Assembly: GCA_933207985.1 (NCBI GenBank)
Contig: OW240915.1
Span: 265,151,315-265,215,314, forward strand
DNA: 64,000 nucleotides
Direction: 5' to 3'
Origin: Pelobates cultripes
Lineage: Eukaryota; Chordata; Amphibia; Anura; Pelobatidae
Below are positions 35,646 to 47,863 of the stretch, piece after piece (the stretch's first letter is position 1; each line of letters starts with the position of its first letter). The position numbers and the translations under genes were made by a program. The notes under the pieces are model-generated. The model worked only from the letters and a program-made list of their open reading frames with translations. It was not told the origin of the DNA and searched no databases.

Positions 35646-36965
35646 ACAATTTTGTAGTAATAGATGCCGGCGCTTAGTGCATCTCACAGCATGCAGTATT
35701 GGTGCAGAGTTATGGATCCCGCTCAAAGCTCAAATCAGCAAAAAGAATGTATTAAATATCTCAGCAACATCAAAGTAAATATATTTCTTGGCTTATTTAT
35801 TTCATCATTATATTTTTTTTGCCAAAATTGTCTTTATCACTTAAACTTTAGCCATAACCTCTCTATCACCAAGTGCATTTCCCATACGAGCTAGATTTTT
35901 CTCTCTCAAATCCTTATATGTATAATGGTAGTTATCAAATATAGGGTTATTTCTTTAGTAAATAGCCCTGATAGTGTCAATAATGTTGGTGAATGTGTTT
36001 TAATTTGTGTGCCCTATTGTGAATTGTGGCAGGCATTCAGAGGGCACACCCAAGGGCCTATCCTGGTTGGCATGAGGATACCAGTTAAAGGGATTATAAT
36101 ATTGCAGATTTGCTAACATACAGTTAATATAATTTATGACTACGTGAAGTAGAATTGTTCATGCTGGCAAGTACTGTGCAAGGCTATAAATAAACATCTG
36201 TGGCCTTTTCCCAACCCATAATTTGTTGCATGTTTATTGTTAGAACGTTTGCTACCAGATATGGTGTGTCTTGCAGGCATGTACCTTCTAACCCTTCGAG
36301 AACCAACGAGTTGACTAATGCTCTACAAACTCCACTGGAACTCAAATGGTTAAATTGCGCATGTAATTGTCCACTGATTTAGCAAACACAAGTGATGTAT
36401 TTTTTTAAATGATTCATTAATTAGAAATCTGTGCATGTACAGGGCCTATTTTATCTCTATCAAAGTCACATCAGTGTTTCTCTATTCAGGAAAGAACCAT
36501 AATTTGTTGCTGATAACATTGACTTTTATGGCTCAATTTCAAACAACTAGTTATTAACAGTCATCACTTTAACTATTGGCTAATTGATGTGGTAAAACAG
36601 CCATTTATTGTGTAGTCAAACATGAAAGTGAAGCTAGATTCTGGTTGCTAAACTGGGGATATAAAACAGTGCAAAATCAAGTGAAAATATATAAAATACA
36701 TATAATATTACACATGGTAGATTGTAAATATGTTTTTTTTTTTTTTTTCTGGCAGCAGGGCCAATCTGTGTACACATGTTAAGTGACAATACTGAATAAG
36801 ATATCCGTATCAGAATGAACCAACCAGTTTAGAGTCTGTTGGAAAAAGCATGGAATTTGTCCCTTTTGAGTCATTTGTTTTTATATATATATAGATAGTG
36901 AATATGGTGCAGACTTGCCATAAAATATATTTAGAACTATAAGTCAAGCCCTGAAAGACTTTATA
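35646..36965. other. Intergenic stretch without recognised features
   Basis: AT-rich with a T-run at 36731-36748. No gene or intact element is seen. Confidence 0.5.
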
Positions 36966-36969
36966 AAGT

Positions 36970-37900
36970 TGGCTAGGTTGAAATAAGACTAAAATCCATC
37001 CTGTTCAACTGTGAAGCGCATTCTTTTATGCTGTTGATCCAAAAGAAAAAAGAAAAAAACAAGCAAACCACATTTCCAATTATGCCACAAAAAGAGAAGA
37101 AAAATATTCATTTCTGACTCATTAATGGCAATCAGATTTCTCCTTGTATTAACAACCTGTTTACATATATAAATTATATTCTTGAAAATTCGATTTATGC
37201 AATAAAGCATCCGAGCCATATTTTAAATTTATCTATAGAATCAGATAACACAATCTCTTCAAGCAATAAATTCCACATCTTTATTTTTCTTACTGTAAAG
37301 AACTCTTTTCTCTGCTGTAAGTGAAAACCCCTTTCTTCCAGTCTCATCGGGTGACCTCTTGTCTGTTGTATATTCCTGCTAATAAACACGTTAGCACATA
37401 GTGATTTTACTGACCCTGTATATATTTGTAGAGTGTTATTATATCACCTCTGAGGCACTTTTTTTTCTAAAGAAAACCATTCCATTTTTTTCTAGCCTTT
37501 CCTCATAACTAATGTTTTCCATCCCCCTTACTAATTTTGTAGCTTGCCTCTGCACAGTTTTTAGTTCTACAATATCCTTTTTTAAAACTGGTGGCCACAA
37601 TTACACCACATATTCAGGTTGGGCTTTACTTGTAAAGTGGCAAAATCATATTTGGATCACGTGAATCAAAACCCTTTTTTATACACAAAAGCACCTTACT
37701 AGCCTTTGCAATGGCATACTGTTGCCTAAATTGTAATCTATAATTTTTCCAAAGTCCTTTTCATTTAATGGTATCCCTAACTCTACTGCATTTAATGTAT
37801 AAGTGGCTTGTGTGTTCCTTATTCAAAATGCATTAATTTGCATTTATATGTATTTAAACTCATCTGCCACTTTACATGCCATTTAGGAACTATTTTCTGA
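36970..37900 (-). pseudogene. CR1/Rex1-like LINE fragment: C-terminal part of ORF2 plus 3' flank
   Basis: Read on the minus strand, 37389-37195 encodes RGHPMRLEERGFHLQQRKEFF followed by TVRKIKMWNLLLEE, a C-terminal motif of reverse-transcriptase ORF2 proteins of CR1/Rex-type LINEs that are common in frogs. Sequence further up to about 37900 matches the preceding region of the same kind of protein only when several frames are followed, so it is decayed by frameshifts. Bases 36970-37190 look like the untranslated 3' part. The RT catalytic domain itself is not present. The clade assignment is by recall and less certain than the LINE assignment. Confidence 0.65.
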
Positions 37901-37997
37901 AGGTACTCATTTTGTGTCCATGTTTTTTTTTTTACACTGTGTCATACTTGCAGGTCACAGTTGGTTCTCCGGTAAATCAAAAGGAGTAAGGCTGCCT

Positions 37998-38145
37998 AGT
38001 TTAAGGTTGGCAATCCTCGCCACTCCAGATGTTGTGGACAACATCTCATATAATGATCCTCCAACGATAATGATGGCAAAGCATCAGGTAAGATGTAATT
38101 CACAACATCTGGAGTGCTGATGGTTGCCTAACCCTGGAGGGCAAT
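37998..38145. repeat. Fold-back repeat of the GTTGTGGACTACAT family
   Basis: Outer arms AAGGTTGGCAATCCTCGCCA and GATGGTTGCCTAACC and inner arms CCAGATGTTGTGGACAAC and CACAACATCTGGAGTG surround a GGCAAAGCATCAGG centre. This is the best-paired of the three members in the window. Confidence 0.75.
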
Positions 38146-39505
38146 GAGAGTGAACTTGTCGCTATAATTTGTAGCCATGGTAGACTTGATGAACACAGTT
38201 GCAAGAGAAATGGGAGCCTTTGAGAACAATGCTTGCATTTTTGTTATCTCCGTATAGGGGCAAGTAACAGACCCATGAGACTGAACCCAATGCTTATTAC
38301 TTTCCCTATGCTCTCCAATGGGTGAAGAATTGGTTACATGACACTGTTATGCTGTTATCTGCTAATATTTGGGTCCCAAGGGACCCTGTTTTTTAATTTG
38401 ATATGGATTCGGTTTTTTTTCTCACTATTTTGATGTGCATTTCAGTGCCACACTGTAGAGCAGTGCGTTACTAGTGAGCAGATGGTAAAGACAAAGGTTT
38501 AGGCTGCAAACTTGTTGGCAATTTCAGGGAACTATTATCTACCCACAGAATACAGCAGGAATTCAGCGCTAATGAACACACAATCTATGCAGAATGGGCA
38601 GCAACCCAAGCAAAGGAAACCCCTCAAGTCCTTCAACAGATCAAACACAACACAAAAAAGATGGAGTAGGGCTGCGCCAATACTATCTACCAACTGTTAT
38701 TATTAACTGCTTACAGCAAATATTAAGCAAGAATACTGTGAATGAGCCCTAAATAATGTTTTATGACATATGATAAAATGACTGAGTAAATCAGAGTTAC
38801 ATAATCTATTGAGTCCATGTAGTTTACAATATAATAGTAATTACAGCTAAACTTTCATCTGAAATGGTACCTATAAAGATAACCTATGAAGGGAGGGTAT
38901 TCTTTTCTTGTAGCACACATTTCAATCAACATTTTTATCAAAAATTTAAATCCACATTTTAGGCCATAATATCAGAAATTAAAACATAGGTATCTGGGTT
39001 AGTTATTTGCATTTCATCTATTTTGGGCTATAATCGGAATCCCCCATTTAATTTACTTTGAATAGCTGTAATTCACAATTTAGTGAATATCCTTAACTTA
39101 GATTCTTGGCAAGTTCCTTGAATTAACATGTTCATTTTTGGTACTGGGCTCAATTCCTAATTTTGCGCTATAGTAGACGAATAACAATAGAGTTAATTTA
39201 ACTGGGACATGCACATGGAGCTCAGTTCCAACTCTCTTCAAGTGGGTTTTAACGTATTGTATTTCTTGTTTATCATTTTCCTTTTTACCACTAGCATATC
39301 CAACACCAGTCCATGTCGCCACGTTTTCCACATAAATAGCTTTCCACTCCACCATGTTATATCACCTCTGCCTTAGTCCTTTCTATTACTACTCCTTGTT
39401 AGGCCAGTATTCCACATCCGTTCCTATCATTTGCCATAATGTACAATGTTTACTCGGGACCACTGTATTAATAATAACTCTAAACAGAGGCTCTCCTCAT
39501 TTCAA
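38146..39505. other. Intergenic stretch without recognised features
   Basis: AT-rich, unclassified. Short open frames on both strands have no recognisable similarity. Confidence 0.5.
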
Positions 39506-39509
39506 AAGA

Positions 39510-39845
39510 ATAATATTATTATTATTATTATTATGTTATTATTTATATAGCGCCAAATTCAACAGCGCTTTACAGTGGGTGGACGAACAGACATGTAGTT
39601 GTAACCAGACAAGTTGGACACACAGGAACAGAGGGGTTGAGGACCCTGCTCAATGAGCTTACATGCTAGAGGGAGTGGGGTAAAGTGATACAAAGGGTAA
39701 GGATAGTATTAGACTAATGACAGTTGCAAGAGAGGAATCAGTCGGGAGCTATTAACAGTTTAATTGATACGCTTTTATGAAGAAGTGGGTTTTTAATGAT
39801 TTTTTGAAGGAGTGGAGACTCGGTGAGCATCTAACGGAGGAGGTA
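39510..39845 (+). repeat. Dispersed frog repeat starting with (ATT)n and TTTATATAGCGCCA
   Basis: The block starts with a run of ATT units, then TTTATATAGCGCCAAATTCA and CAGCGCTTTACAGTGGGTGG, and continues through GCTCAATGAGCTTACATGCT to GATTTTTTGAAGGAGTGGAG. I recognise this as a high-copy anuran interspersed repeat. A short member lies at 56236-56305. The ATT tract suggests a LINE or SINE 3' tail read in reverse, but I cannot assign the class firmly. Confidence 0.6.
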
Positions 39846-42215
39846 ATATTTGTACTCTACACTTACCATCAGTATTCATAGCCCTATTTATTTAGGGAAC
39901 CTTTTAAAACAGAATATATTTGGGCTGTGATCACGAATAAGTCAAATATGATTAAAAACAAAATATGCAATGTTCAATTTATTCAAATGAGCACTGAAGG
40001 GGTTTTGGAGTTACCATTCTTGTTAAATATCAAAGGAAATACAATTACTATAATTCTCAATGCACCTAGTCTAGCTATACAATTCCACTGTATGAGTTAA
40101 TGGCAGTTATGGTTATACAACCACATTAACTCATTAAAGACTGTAATGAGTCACCTACCCCTCACCCCCTCTCACACACACACTTAATTGTTACTTCCTT
40201 GAAAAAGTTATTTTGTTTCCCAATGATTCACACGCTTAATACTACACTGAACATTTTCAACAGCAGAACATTGTACGGTTCCAGTTTTAGTCATTTACAG
40301 GGTGAGGTAAGAAAAGACTCACTTTATGTTTCAACAGCGTTTAAGGTGTCTCGAGCTGTGGGAGCAGTGGGTGATATGAGATTCTTACATTATGGATTGA
40401 AGGGAAACCTCCTTGACTGTTAAATAAACTATAAATCTATTATTGGAGGATTTCTCTTGTGAGAATAATTTATGGAAGGTTTGTGTGAGAATTAAATTAA
40501 AAAGCAGCTACCCAATATAAAAAAGTTATTCTGTTCTGAGTGCTACATGTGAGAGGGGGAAAATAATTCTGCAATTGGACCACTGGTTCATTCTCTACTG
40601 TTAACGTATCATTTGGGGTGGCAACATAAAAACCATAACTTTTAAAGTGGTGTTACTGAACACAGCATTTTGTCATTACACTTTTATAGCCAAACATCAT
40701 CTTGCAATTATTCCACAAATTACACCACAAGAAACCAAAATGTTGCAAACAGTCAATGCCCACTATAGGTTAATCATTCTTTCCACTTCTTAAAAAAATT
40801 ATTTATTAAACAAAAGGTGTTGTTATGCATTTACTATATTAGTCCCACAAAATATAGCATTAGGAATACAAACCTATGTTTCTAATGCTCTTGTGTCCTA
40901 GGGCCCTATTCGTATTAGCACCCTCTTCCTGCCCCCACCCACCTCCCCCATAATTCACTGTAAAAACCTGAAAAAAAGGCTTTATTCCAGCAACGAAACT
41001 CCTTTAGTGCTGCCGCAGGTGCCTCTTCCTGCTACATTATCTGTCTCTCTGCCATGACCAATCCTCGTAGAGGGTTAGAATGACCGGGCCAAAATTGCAA
41101 TGTTTTATATTGCAGGGTTAAAACTACAAGGTCCTTGCACCCACACCACTTAATTGAGAATGGTAGTGGTACTATAAAGGGACCATTACCTCTCTGGAAA
41201 TGAAACTTAAATGAAATTTTGATAATCACCTATACATTTTTTTAACCTTTTTACGTGATGCTTTGTTTTCTTTCAATCAACAATAGGATTTTAACAGTTA
41301 ATATCACACTTGACATCGATCCTGGTACATATAAAATAGATAATGCATTACTTGAGGAAAACCAAATACATTTGTGGAGATTTATTAAAATGTTCAAAGG
41401 TATTAAAAGTGAGGCAAACAAACACCATTGAAACCAATGAAGCCAGCAGGCACATTCCCTTGATGATTCCTCCCCTTTTATACTTTACACCACTTTTTAC
41501 AACAGCCTGCTGTGATAAATCTCTCTCATCAGTTGTCTCTCTTTTTTTTTATCTCCTCCACTATATTCTCTCCTGGTTGCTGATTTTATTTACTCCACAT
41601 ACAAACAAAGAGATAAAATAGTATAATACACCAAATCTTAGTATAACTGTAGTGGATGCACTTTGTGACATCACTCCCATCTACCAATCAGCTAACTGCA
41701 AAGATTATAAATAACAATCCCAACATTCTAAAGTCCTCTTTCTATGTTGCTCCCTCAAATAGATGAGTGCTGCTTTTCATGTATGACTTTTTATTCAGTA
41801 TTTATATATTGTGTATATTATATACTTTGGTTTACGTATCATACATATTTAACAGCTTTTTTCTAACAATAAGGTACAGGCCATCATTCCAGTGATTTCC
41901 TCATAGGCTCATATTGAATGAGCTAAGGATAGAACTGATACCATCACATTTTTGCAGTTTTTCCCCATAAATTCACAGACCATGGCATGGCTGAACATAA
42001 AGGGAAGTCGTGGTCACAAGGGCCTATATTCACTAGCTTTTTTGCGTCTTGTTTTTGTGGTTCGTGGAGGCATAGCCTTCGGCATAATTTTGCATATGTA
42101 CTGTAAGTCAGTATGCAAACTCTGTAAGCTGAAATGACACTCGTGAATCCAATTGCTGAGATTAGAGCTGGAGTTGTCCCATCTGTGTCAGCTAGTCCAA
42201 GGGGGAGTGCTACGC
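39846..42215. other. Intergenic stretch with decayed repeats
   Basis: Unclassified AT-rich DNA. At about 41085-41190 a segment with CACACCACTTAATTGAGAATGG and GTGGTACTATAAAGGGACC resembles a decayed T2-type MITE end. At 41373-41535 an imperfect fold-back (GGAGATTTATTAAA, GATAAATCTCTC) is seen. No gene is recognised. Confidence 0.45.
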
Positions 42216-42218
42216 ATC

Positions 42219-42565
42219 ACACACAGTGGTGTATTTTGGTTTTGTGCTGCTCCAGGCATGACTAAGCTCGGGCACCTCCCAATCTAAATTTGCCCCACCC
42301 CTTTTTGTCATTGCCACACCTCTTCCTGTTTAAGACCAACACACACTTAGACAGACACATGTCCTCATTGATACATACACTGACACACACTCACAGACAC
42401 ACACATCCTCAGTGATTTGACACACTCTGTCAGACACACTGACAGAAACACACTCACACAGACACACACAGGCATTCACTGACAGACACACACACACACA
42501 CTGACAGACACAAACACACTGACTGACACACATTTACTGACATACACACATGCAAACACACACAC
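42219..42565 (+). mobile_element. hAT-like repeat end with CA-rich tail, copy A
   Basis: Starts CAGTGGTGTATTTTGGTTTT and continues GTGCTGC(T)CCAGGCATGA, GGGCACCTCCCAATCTAAAT, then a CA-rich cryptic array (ACTGACAGACACACAC units) to about 42565. The inverted relative lies at 52170-52434. The opposite terminus is not found, and the DIRS element follows directly, so the copy appears interrupted or truncated. Confidence 0.7.
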
Positions 42566-42679
42566 TTACAATTTTATGGAGCTTATGTTCAGCTCCAGAT
42601 ATATGCGCCTGGGCTGTATGATCCCTGCCTGTGGATATGTCACTCAGCTTGGTTCCTTGTAAGTGGTAGGTCAGGGGAG

Positions 42680-43552
42680 ATGGATACTCCACAAGCCCTG
42701 GGGGAGACCCCCGCTACCTCGGGCTCCCCGTCCCCATTGGTGTACCTGTCTGGCCATGACGAGGGTGCACAGGCCTCAGTTCTACAGCGCTCAGATATGG
42801 AGGCCATTATGGTGGCCATGGGGTCCATGTCATCAGCCCTGTCTCAAACTATCTCACAGGCTCTACTCATGCATTCGGCAGATGCTCCATTTACTGGCTC
42901 CACCACACGCCAGGCGTGTCAGGCAGTGGATGCTTCAGGTGTGGCCCCCAGGGAGGATTTACACCAAGCCAAACATACCTCCCCATATGCCTCCAGAACC
43001 CCTATGACTGGCATACCTTCAGTCACCCCAGAAAGGGTGTCCAATCCATGCAAGAGAGCCTTTCCACGCTACGCAGAACGGGCGCAGCGATGGAAATGTG
43101 CGAGAGCACAAAAAGAGAGCGACTCTGACTCAGAAATTGGGTCTAGTGAGGAGGTTGGTGAGGAGCTTGTGAGCGACTCTGAGAGGGATTCCGTTGAGTT
43201 AGGCCTTGACCTCTTTTCCTCCACTCAGGCACAGATGTCCGGAGGCGATCTGGGGGCTGCTCCTTCCTCGGATGCGGGGCCTGCCCTCACGGACCCATTG
43301 GGCGAACCCGTATTAGACCTGGATGAGCTGCACCATCCCAGGTCGGCTTGGTGGCTCCCTGTGGACCATGTGGTCCGATACCTTGAGAACTGGGTACGGT
43401 GCTCACTCAGCAAGGGAGCCCGCAGCAAACTTAGTGCAGAGTGTCCCAGGCCTGTAGTGCCTAACAAAGTATATGACAACTCGGAGGTAGATCCTAAGAA
43501 GACCCAGTTTCTGGCTAAATCGGGTTGGAACCCACACAAAGGACTGGATTAG
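42680..43552 (+). pseudogene. DIRS ORF1 (Gag-like) remnant, 290-codon open part
   Basis: The open frame starts at an ATG at 42680 and stops at TAG 43550-43552. It has an acidic Ser/Glu stretch (SDSDSEIGSSEEVGEE, residues about 147-162) and, near its end, the segment HPRSAWWLPVDHVVRYLENW, typical of DIRS ORF1 proteins that form the retroelement particle. The similarity continues past the stop in other frames to about 43900 (SVNASLSMEQR, LFADSFIKDRFVGAFT), so the gene is broken by frameshifts and stops. It is the best preserved frame in the upstream region but is a transposon relic, not a host gene. Confidence 0.8.
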
Positions 43553-44013
43553 GCACTTAGATCGTGCCAAGACAAACACCTTGATGTGTTTGGTCCCCTT
43601 GCGAAATTGTTTGACTTGGCGTAGGAAGCCAGAGCTGAAAACCGTATGGTAGACCCGGAGGAACTCCGTGGTTGGGTACAGAGAGCGATTTGCATCGCCG
43701 GGAGTGTCAATGCCTCCCTGTCCATGGAACAGCGTTAAGACATCCTGTTAAAATTAGAGCCCAAGTTGGCCAATCTCGCCCTCACTGAAGTTTGTAAAGA
43801 CATCCAGGGCATATTATTTGCCGATTCCTTTATTAAGGATCGCTTTGTAGGGGCATTTACTTGATAAGGCCCAATCTTCCATGAGAAGGGTATTCCAGGG
43901 GTGGGGTCTCTACCAGGGCTGGCAGATTCAGGGGCTGTCTTGGAGGACGCAACTATTTACGGTCCCGTGGCTCGGGACAAGGCTCTTTACAGCACTGCTC
44001 CAATTTCCAGGAG

Positions 44014-45853
44014 ATGAGGACCTGGTCCCCCTTCTTCCCATCACGGGGTCCACCATGGTGGTCAAGAGGTTTCTCACTCAGATACTGCAGTTTGATCGAC
44101 GAGGAATTGTCTGCCCTCCGCGTCAAGAAGGCAATCGAGCAGGCCCCTCTGGACCCCGCAGGGGTCTTAAGCAATATATTCCTAGTGGAAAAGAAAGGTG
44201 GGCAAATGCGCCCTGTCATCAACTTGCGCCTGCTCAATGCTATGGTTCGCTACTGCCATTTCAAGATAGAGGGCATCCATCTTCTGAGGGACCTACTCCT
44301 GCACGGAGATTGGCTGGTGAAGCAGGATTTGAAGGACTCGTACCTGATGGTGCCAGTAGCTGAAACCTTTAGAGATCTACTTCGATTCCATTGGAAGTAC
44401 AGAGTTTGGCGCTTTACGTCTTCCTTTTGGTCTTTCCTCTGTGCCCTGGTGCTTCACAAAGCTGATGCACCTGGTTATGGCCTGGCTCCGTAGTCGAGGC
44501 GTTCACCTAATGGTCTACCTGGACGACATCCTGATCATGGCTCAGGAGCACTCCATCCTCATGCATTATTTGCGATGGACCGTTGACCAGCTCAGTCGTC
44601 TGGGGTTCATCATCAACTGGGACAAATCCTGCCTGAAACCATCCAGGCGCATGGAATTTCTGGGATTCCTCGAGGATTCGGAGGAGGAATGGTTGAGCCT
44701 TCCGTCCTCCCAGATTCATTCAATTCGCAAGGAACTTCGCAGGGCACTCCTCTGTCCAAGGATCACCCTGCGTCACTTGGCACGGCTTATCGGCCTGCTG
44801 GCCTCGTCTATCCATTACAGAGCACTCCAAAGGTTGCAAATAGCTAATCTGCGAGAGTACGCGTCTTACGCGGATATGGTTATCCTGGATGGCGAAACGA
44901 GGGACGAACTGCAGTAGTGGATCGTGAACATGTCTGCATGGATTGGCAGGGCGATTTTTGGTTCACAGTCGGAGTTCACCATAGACGACCATAGTATCCC
45001 AGGCTGGGGTGCCCACTGCGAAGGTGTGTTGACGGGAGGTCGTTGGTCGGATTCCGAATCCCGGCTCCACATCAATGCATTGGAACTTCTGGTGGGTTCT
45101 TTCGCAATCCGGAGTTTCGAGAGGGACCAGGCACAGGCGTGCATTCGCCTCCGCATGGACAACATCTCAGCGGTGAGGTATGTCAACCACATGGGCGGCA
45201 CCCAGTCGGCAGTCTTGGCCAGATTGGCGAGAGAATTTGGGGAGTTCTGTCTAGCTAGGAATTTGGTGGTCCAAGCGGAATATCTACTGGGCCTACACAA
45301 TATCCAGGCGGATTGGAATTCACGGTATCTTTCAGACAACAGTGATTGGAAATTGGACGCGGAGCTGTTCTCAACTGTATCATCTCTCTGGGGTCCTTTT
45401 GTTATCAACCTCTTCACCTCATGGCTCAACGCTCAGCTCCAACGGTTTTTCAGCTGGAGACTAGACCCGGCGGTAGAGGCAGTGGACGCTTTCCTGCAGG
45501 ACTCTCAAGGGGGTCTCCTGTATGCGTTTCCCCCCTTCTCCATGATTCCACGCATGCTCCTTCAGGTTCGATGCAAACAAACCGAACTGGTTCTTGTGGC
45601 TCCTTTTTGAGGGATGCAGTCGTGGTTCCCTCAACTTCTAGAGATGTCAGTGGATTGTCCCAGGCTATTGCCATCTTTCCTAGGTCTGCTTTGCGATCAG
45701 GCAGGTGGTTGTCACCCTCTGTTGGTGGACGGATCTCTCCATCTCATGGCATGGTGGATTTCAGGGGGCCCTGGTGTCAGGGTGGCGGTCCGGTGCCTGG
45801 GACCCAGACACTGTCTGGGTGGCGGTGCATGGACCGGGACCCAGTATGCCTGA
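44014..45853 (+). pseudogene. DIRS reverse transcriptase-RNase H remnant
   Basis: Frame 1 (44014-44493) carries SNIFLVEKKGGQMRPVINLR and VKQDLKDSYLMVPV, the N-terminal RT motifs. After a frameshift near 44440-44460, frame 2 carries VYLDDILIMAQ (catalytic YxDD), GFIINWDKSCL and GVHL. It runs to a TAG at 44915-44917, then in the same frame through the RNase H-like part (HINALELLVGSF, MDNISAVRYVNHMGG, HNIQADWNSR) to a TGA at 45608-45610 and on to HPLLVDGSLHLMAWWISG. Both in-frame stops look like tryptophan codons mutated from TGG. The protein cannot be made as it stands. Confidence 0.88.
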
Positions 45854-46732
45854 TGATATGAGTAGGAGTCACAGTGTGGAGGTGGATTAGCAGGGCCTGG
45901 TGCAGGGTAACCACACGCCCTCTGGTGTTGAGCACCAGCATTTGTGCAGCCACATACCAGGTCCTTGATACAGCTACTGCGGATCACAAGAGCTAGGAAA
46001 TATGCAGACCTCCCAGGAGCTGAGTAGGGAGGCTCTGCAGCAGGGATGTATCTAGTACAGAAACAAGGCAAGGCTAGGATAGTCACCAAACATGAAAACA
46101 AGACAGAACTAGGAGAACCCTGAACCGGAGAAGGATAGGAAGCTAAACCCAGAACATGTACACAAGACACGAGGGAAACATGAACATAACATGGGCAGGA
46201 CAGGACAGGACTGTACATGTACTGGGTATACAAACTAAAACAAGACAAGATAAGATAGGCAAAACAAGAGGAGAAATAACTAAGCACTATATATGAAAAT
46301 CATGGGGATTTAGTCACATTATATGATCATACATTGCATAAGCCTGCCAACAACACCAATGTACCCCATATCTGGCAGGTCCTACTCTGCCTAATGTATA
46401 CTAAAAGAACCAAAGAAGAAGACATATATAGCACTTACCTGCAAGAAAGGGCAGAAGCCTTGAGCAGCTGCCTGCAGGAACACTGAAACAAAAGGAATGA
46501 TGGAAAACAAACAGGTGTGGCAACATAAAACAAACATTTAAAGGAAACTTGGAGACTGCGAATCCCAGGGATGGATTACATGAATGAACCCAGAAATCCC
46601 AGCAATAAAGAAAACCAGACATAGACTAGAAAACCAGAAAAACAAAGAAAAACTAAACAAGAATTGTAAAAAGGGTACTGGATACCAGAAGCCAAGGCCA
46701 GACATCTCCACAGAACAGAGCAGGATGTGACA
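45775..46732. mobile_element. Solo-LTR-like insertion, 958 bp, 5-bp target duplication, inside the DIRS element
   Basis: The insert starts TGTCAGGGTGGCGG and ends GGATGTGACA, giving TG...CA termini with a 5-bp TGTCA/TGACA inverted repeat. CCTGG is duplicated at 45770-45774 and 46733-46737. These are features of an LTR retroelement, and with no internal genes it is best read as a solo LTR. An AATAAA lies near 46602. DIRS-like sequence continues in frame on the far side when the insert and one duplicate are disregarded. Alternatives with similar ends and duplication length (for example a TIR element with TGT...ACA ends) cannot be excluded. Confidence 0.75.
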
Positions 46733-47490
46733 CCTGGGAAGTCCAGGGGGTTTCGGAGACTACTCAACGATTGTTGGCGGACGCATAGCCTCCCGGAACT
46801 AGATGATCTTGATGTTGGCCTATGGTACCGATTTAACCCTTGTGCTCCTGTTCGTTATGTTTTCACAGCATGATCCGGTCCTGTTTGATGTCTCTTTCAT
46901 CTACCTTGGGGGAGCGTTATCTTGTTGGAGCTGTTCCTTGGATGTTCCGAATTGGTTTCCTGTTGTGGATTAAATGGTCATGTGTACTCAATGATGACCT
47001 TCTATGTTTCGTTTGCTGAAGAATTATGTCCGCTGGTTTCCTGTTTTGCAGACTTTTCTGTTGGGGTGTGTCGCATCGTCAAGAAAGAGGGGGATTTGAG
47101 AGTGGTGGCCACTATTATACAGGGACTTGGCTGGGAACTGTCTATGTTATTATGTATGCATTATTTTTAATTTTTTGTTCTGTTTTGTATTCTTTGCTGC
47201 TATTGGTGGACAGTAAAGAAAGGCATATGCACTACTCGCCTCCTTGTCTGTCATAAAATCATGACTTTATGTCATATAATAGGAAAATCTTGTAATTAGA
47301 TGGCAACGGTAGATCGAAATGATGCCTATCTTTTTTGTTTATAATGTTCACATCATTACCTTTCTTTTCTCTTTTCTTTTCAGTATAACCTATATTGACT
47401 ATTTGATATGTATTAGTTATGATGGACATGTATTGGAATGTTGGTCTGTGCTTAGAGATTAGTTTTAGCCTACGCAGAAAGATAATTGAT

Positions 47491-47860
47491 GAGAGCGAGT
47501 GATATCATTGCACTTGTACGTTTCCAACTGTTATACAATAGTTTTGATGTCTTTTACTATTTTTTCCCAATTGTTTTCCCACTATTTTTTCCCACTGTTA
47601 GGACATCCAGCATCAGATAACAGTAATCCAAAGTCTGTTTGGATTCCTGAAGCGCCCCCAGTGGCTGTCTGGTATACAGCCTGTCTGGTATACAGCCACT
47701 GGCGGCAGACTTAGAGGTGCAATGTAAACATTTCAATTCTCTGGAACTGTGGTTGAAGTACACACTGCTCTGTAGCAGTTCTGGGTCCAATCATCAATAT
47801 TTTCCCACAAAGCTCCTGGTATGCTCATTCTTGCCTCCGCATAAGGGTAGAATGTGCTGT
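47491..47860. other. Intergenic stretch with a MITE-like fold-back
   Basis: At 47643-47715 the sequence GAAGCGCCCCCAGTGGCTG pairs with CAGCCACTGGCGGCAGACTT. The block has a 17-bp unit, CTGTCTGGTATACAGCC, present twice in tandem. It resembles the interior of T2-type MITEs such as that at 14055. No termini are seen. Confidence 0.5.
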
Positions 47861-47863
47861 GTA

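Larger units (their letters stand above)
42566..47490 (+). mobile_element. Degenerate DIRS-type retrotransposon (outer limits approximate)
   Basis: In order it holds a DIRS ORF1 (Gag-like) remnant, a reverse transcriptase with YLDDILIM, an RNase H region, and the start of the segment that precedes the tyrosine recombinase. A 958-bp foreign insertion sits at 45775-46732. DIRS elements integrate through a tyrosine recombinase and are common in amphibians. I see no recognisable recombinase domain after 46738, and only about 450 bp remain before the AT-rich tail, so it is probably deleted. A palindromic segment ATGACTTTATGTCAT lies at 47261-47275. The left boundary with copy A (about 42566-42680) and the right boundary (47290-47490) are uncertain. 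Confidence 0.85.

Noticed and set aside
43881..44363. 160-codon frame overlapping the DIRS RT
   Set aside because: It is a shadow frame of the RT-RNase H remnant apart from a short continuation of the ORF1 end.
44866..45429. 187-codon antisense frame
   Set aside because: It is antisense to the DIRS RNase H region. The sense strand carries the recognisable motifs.
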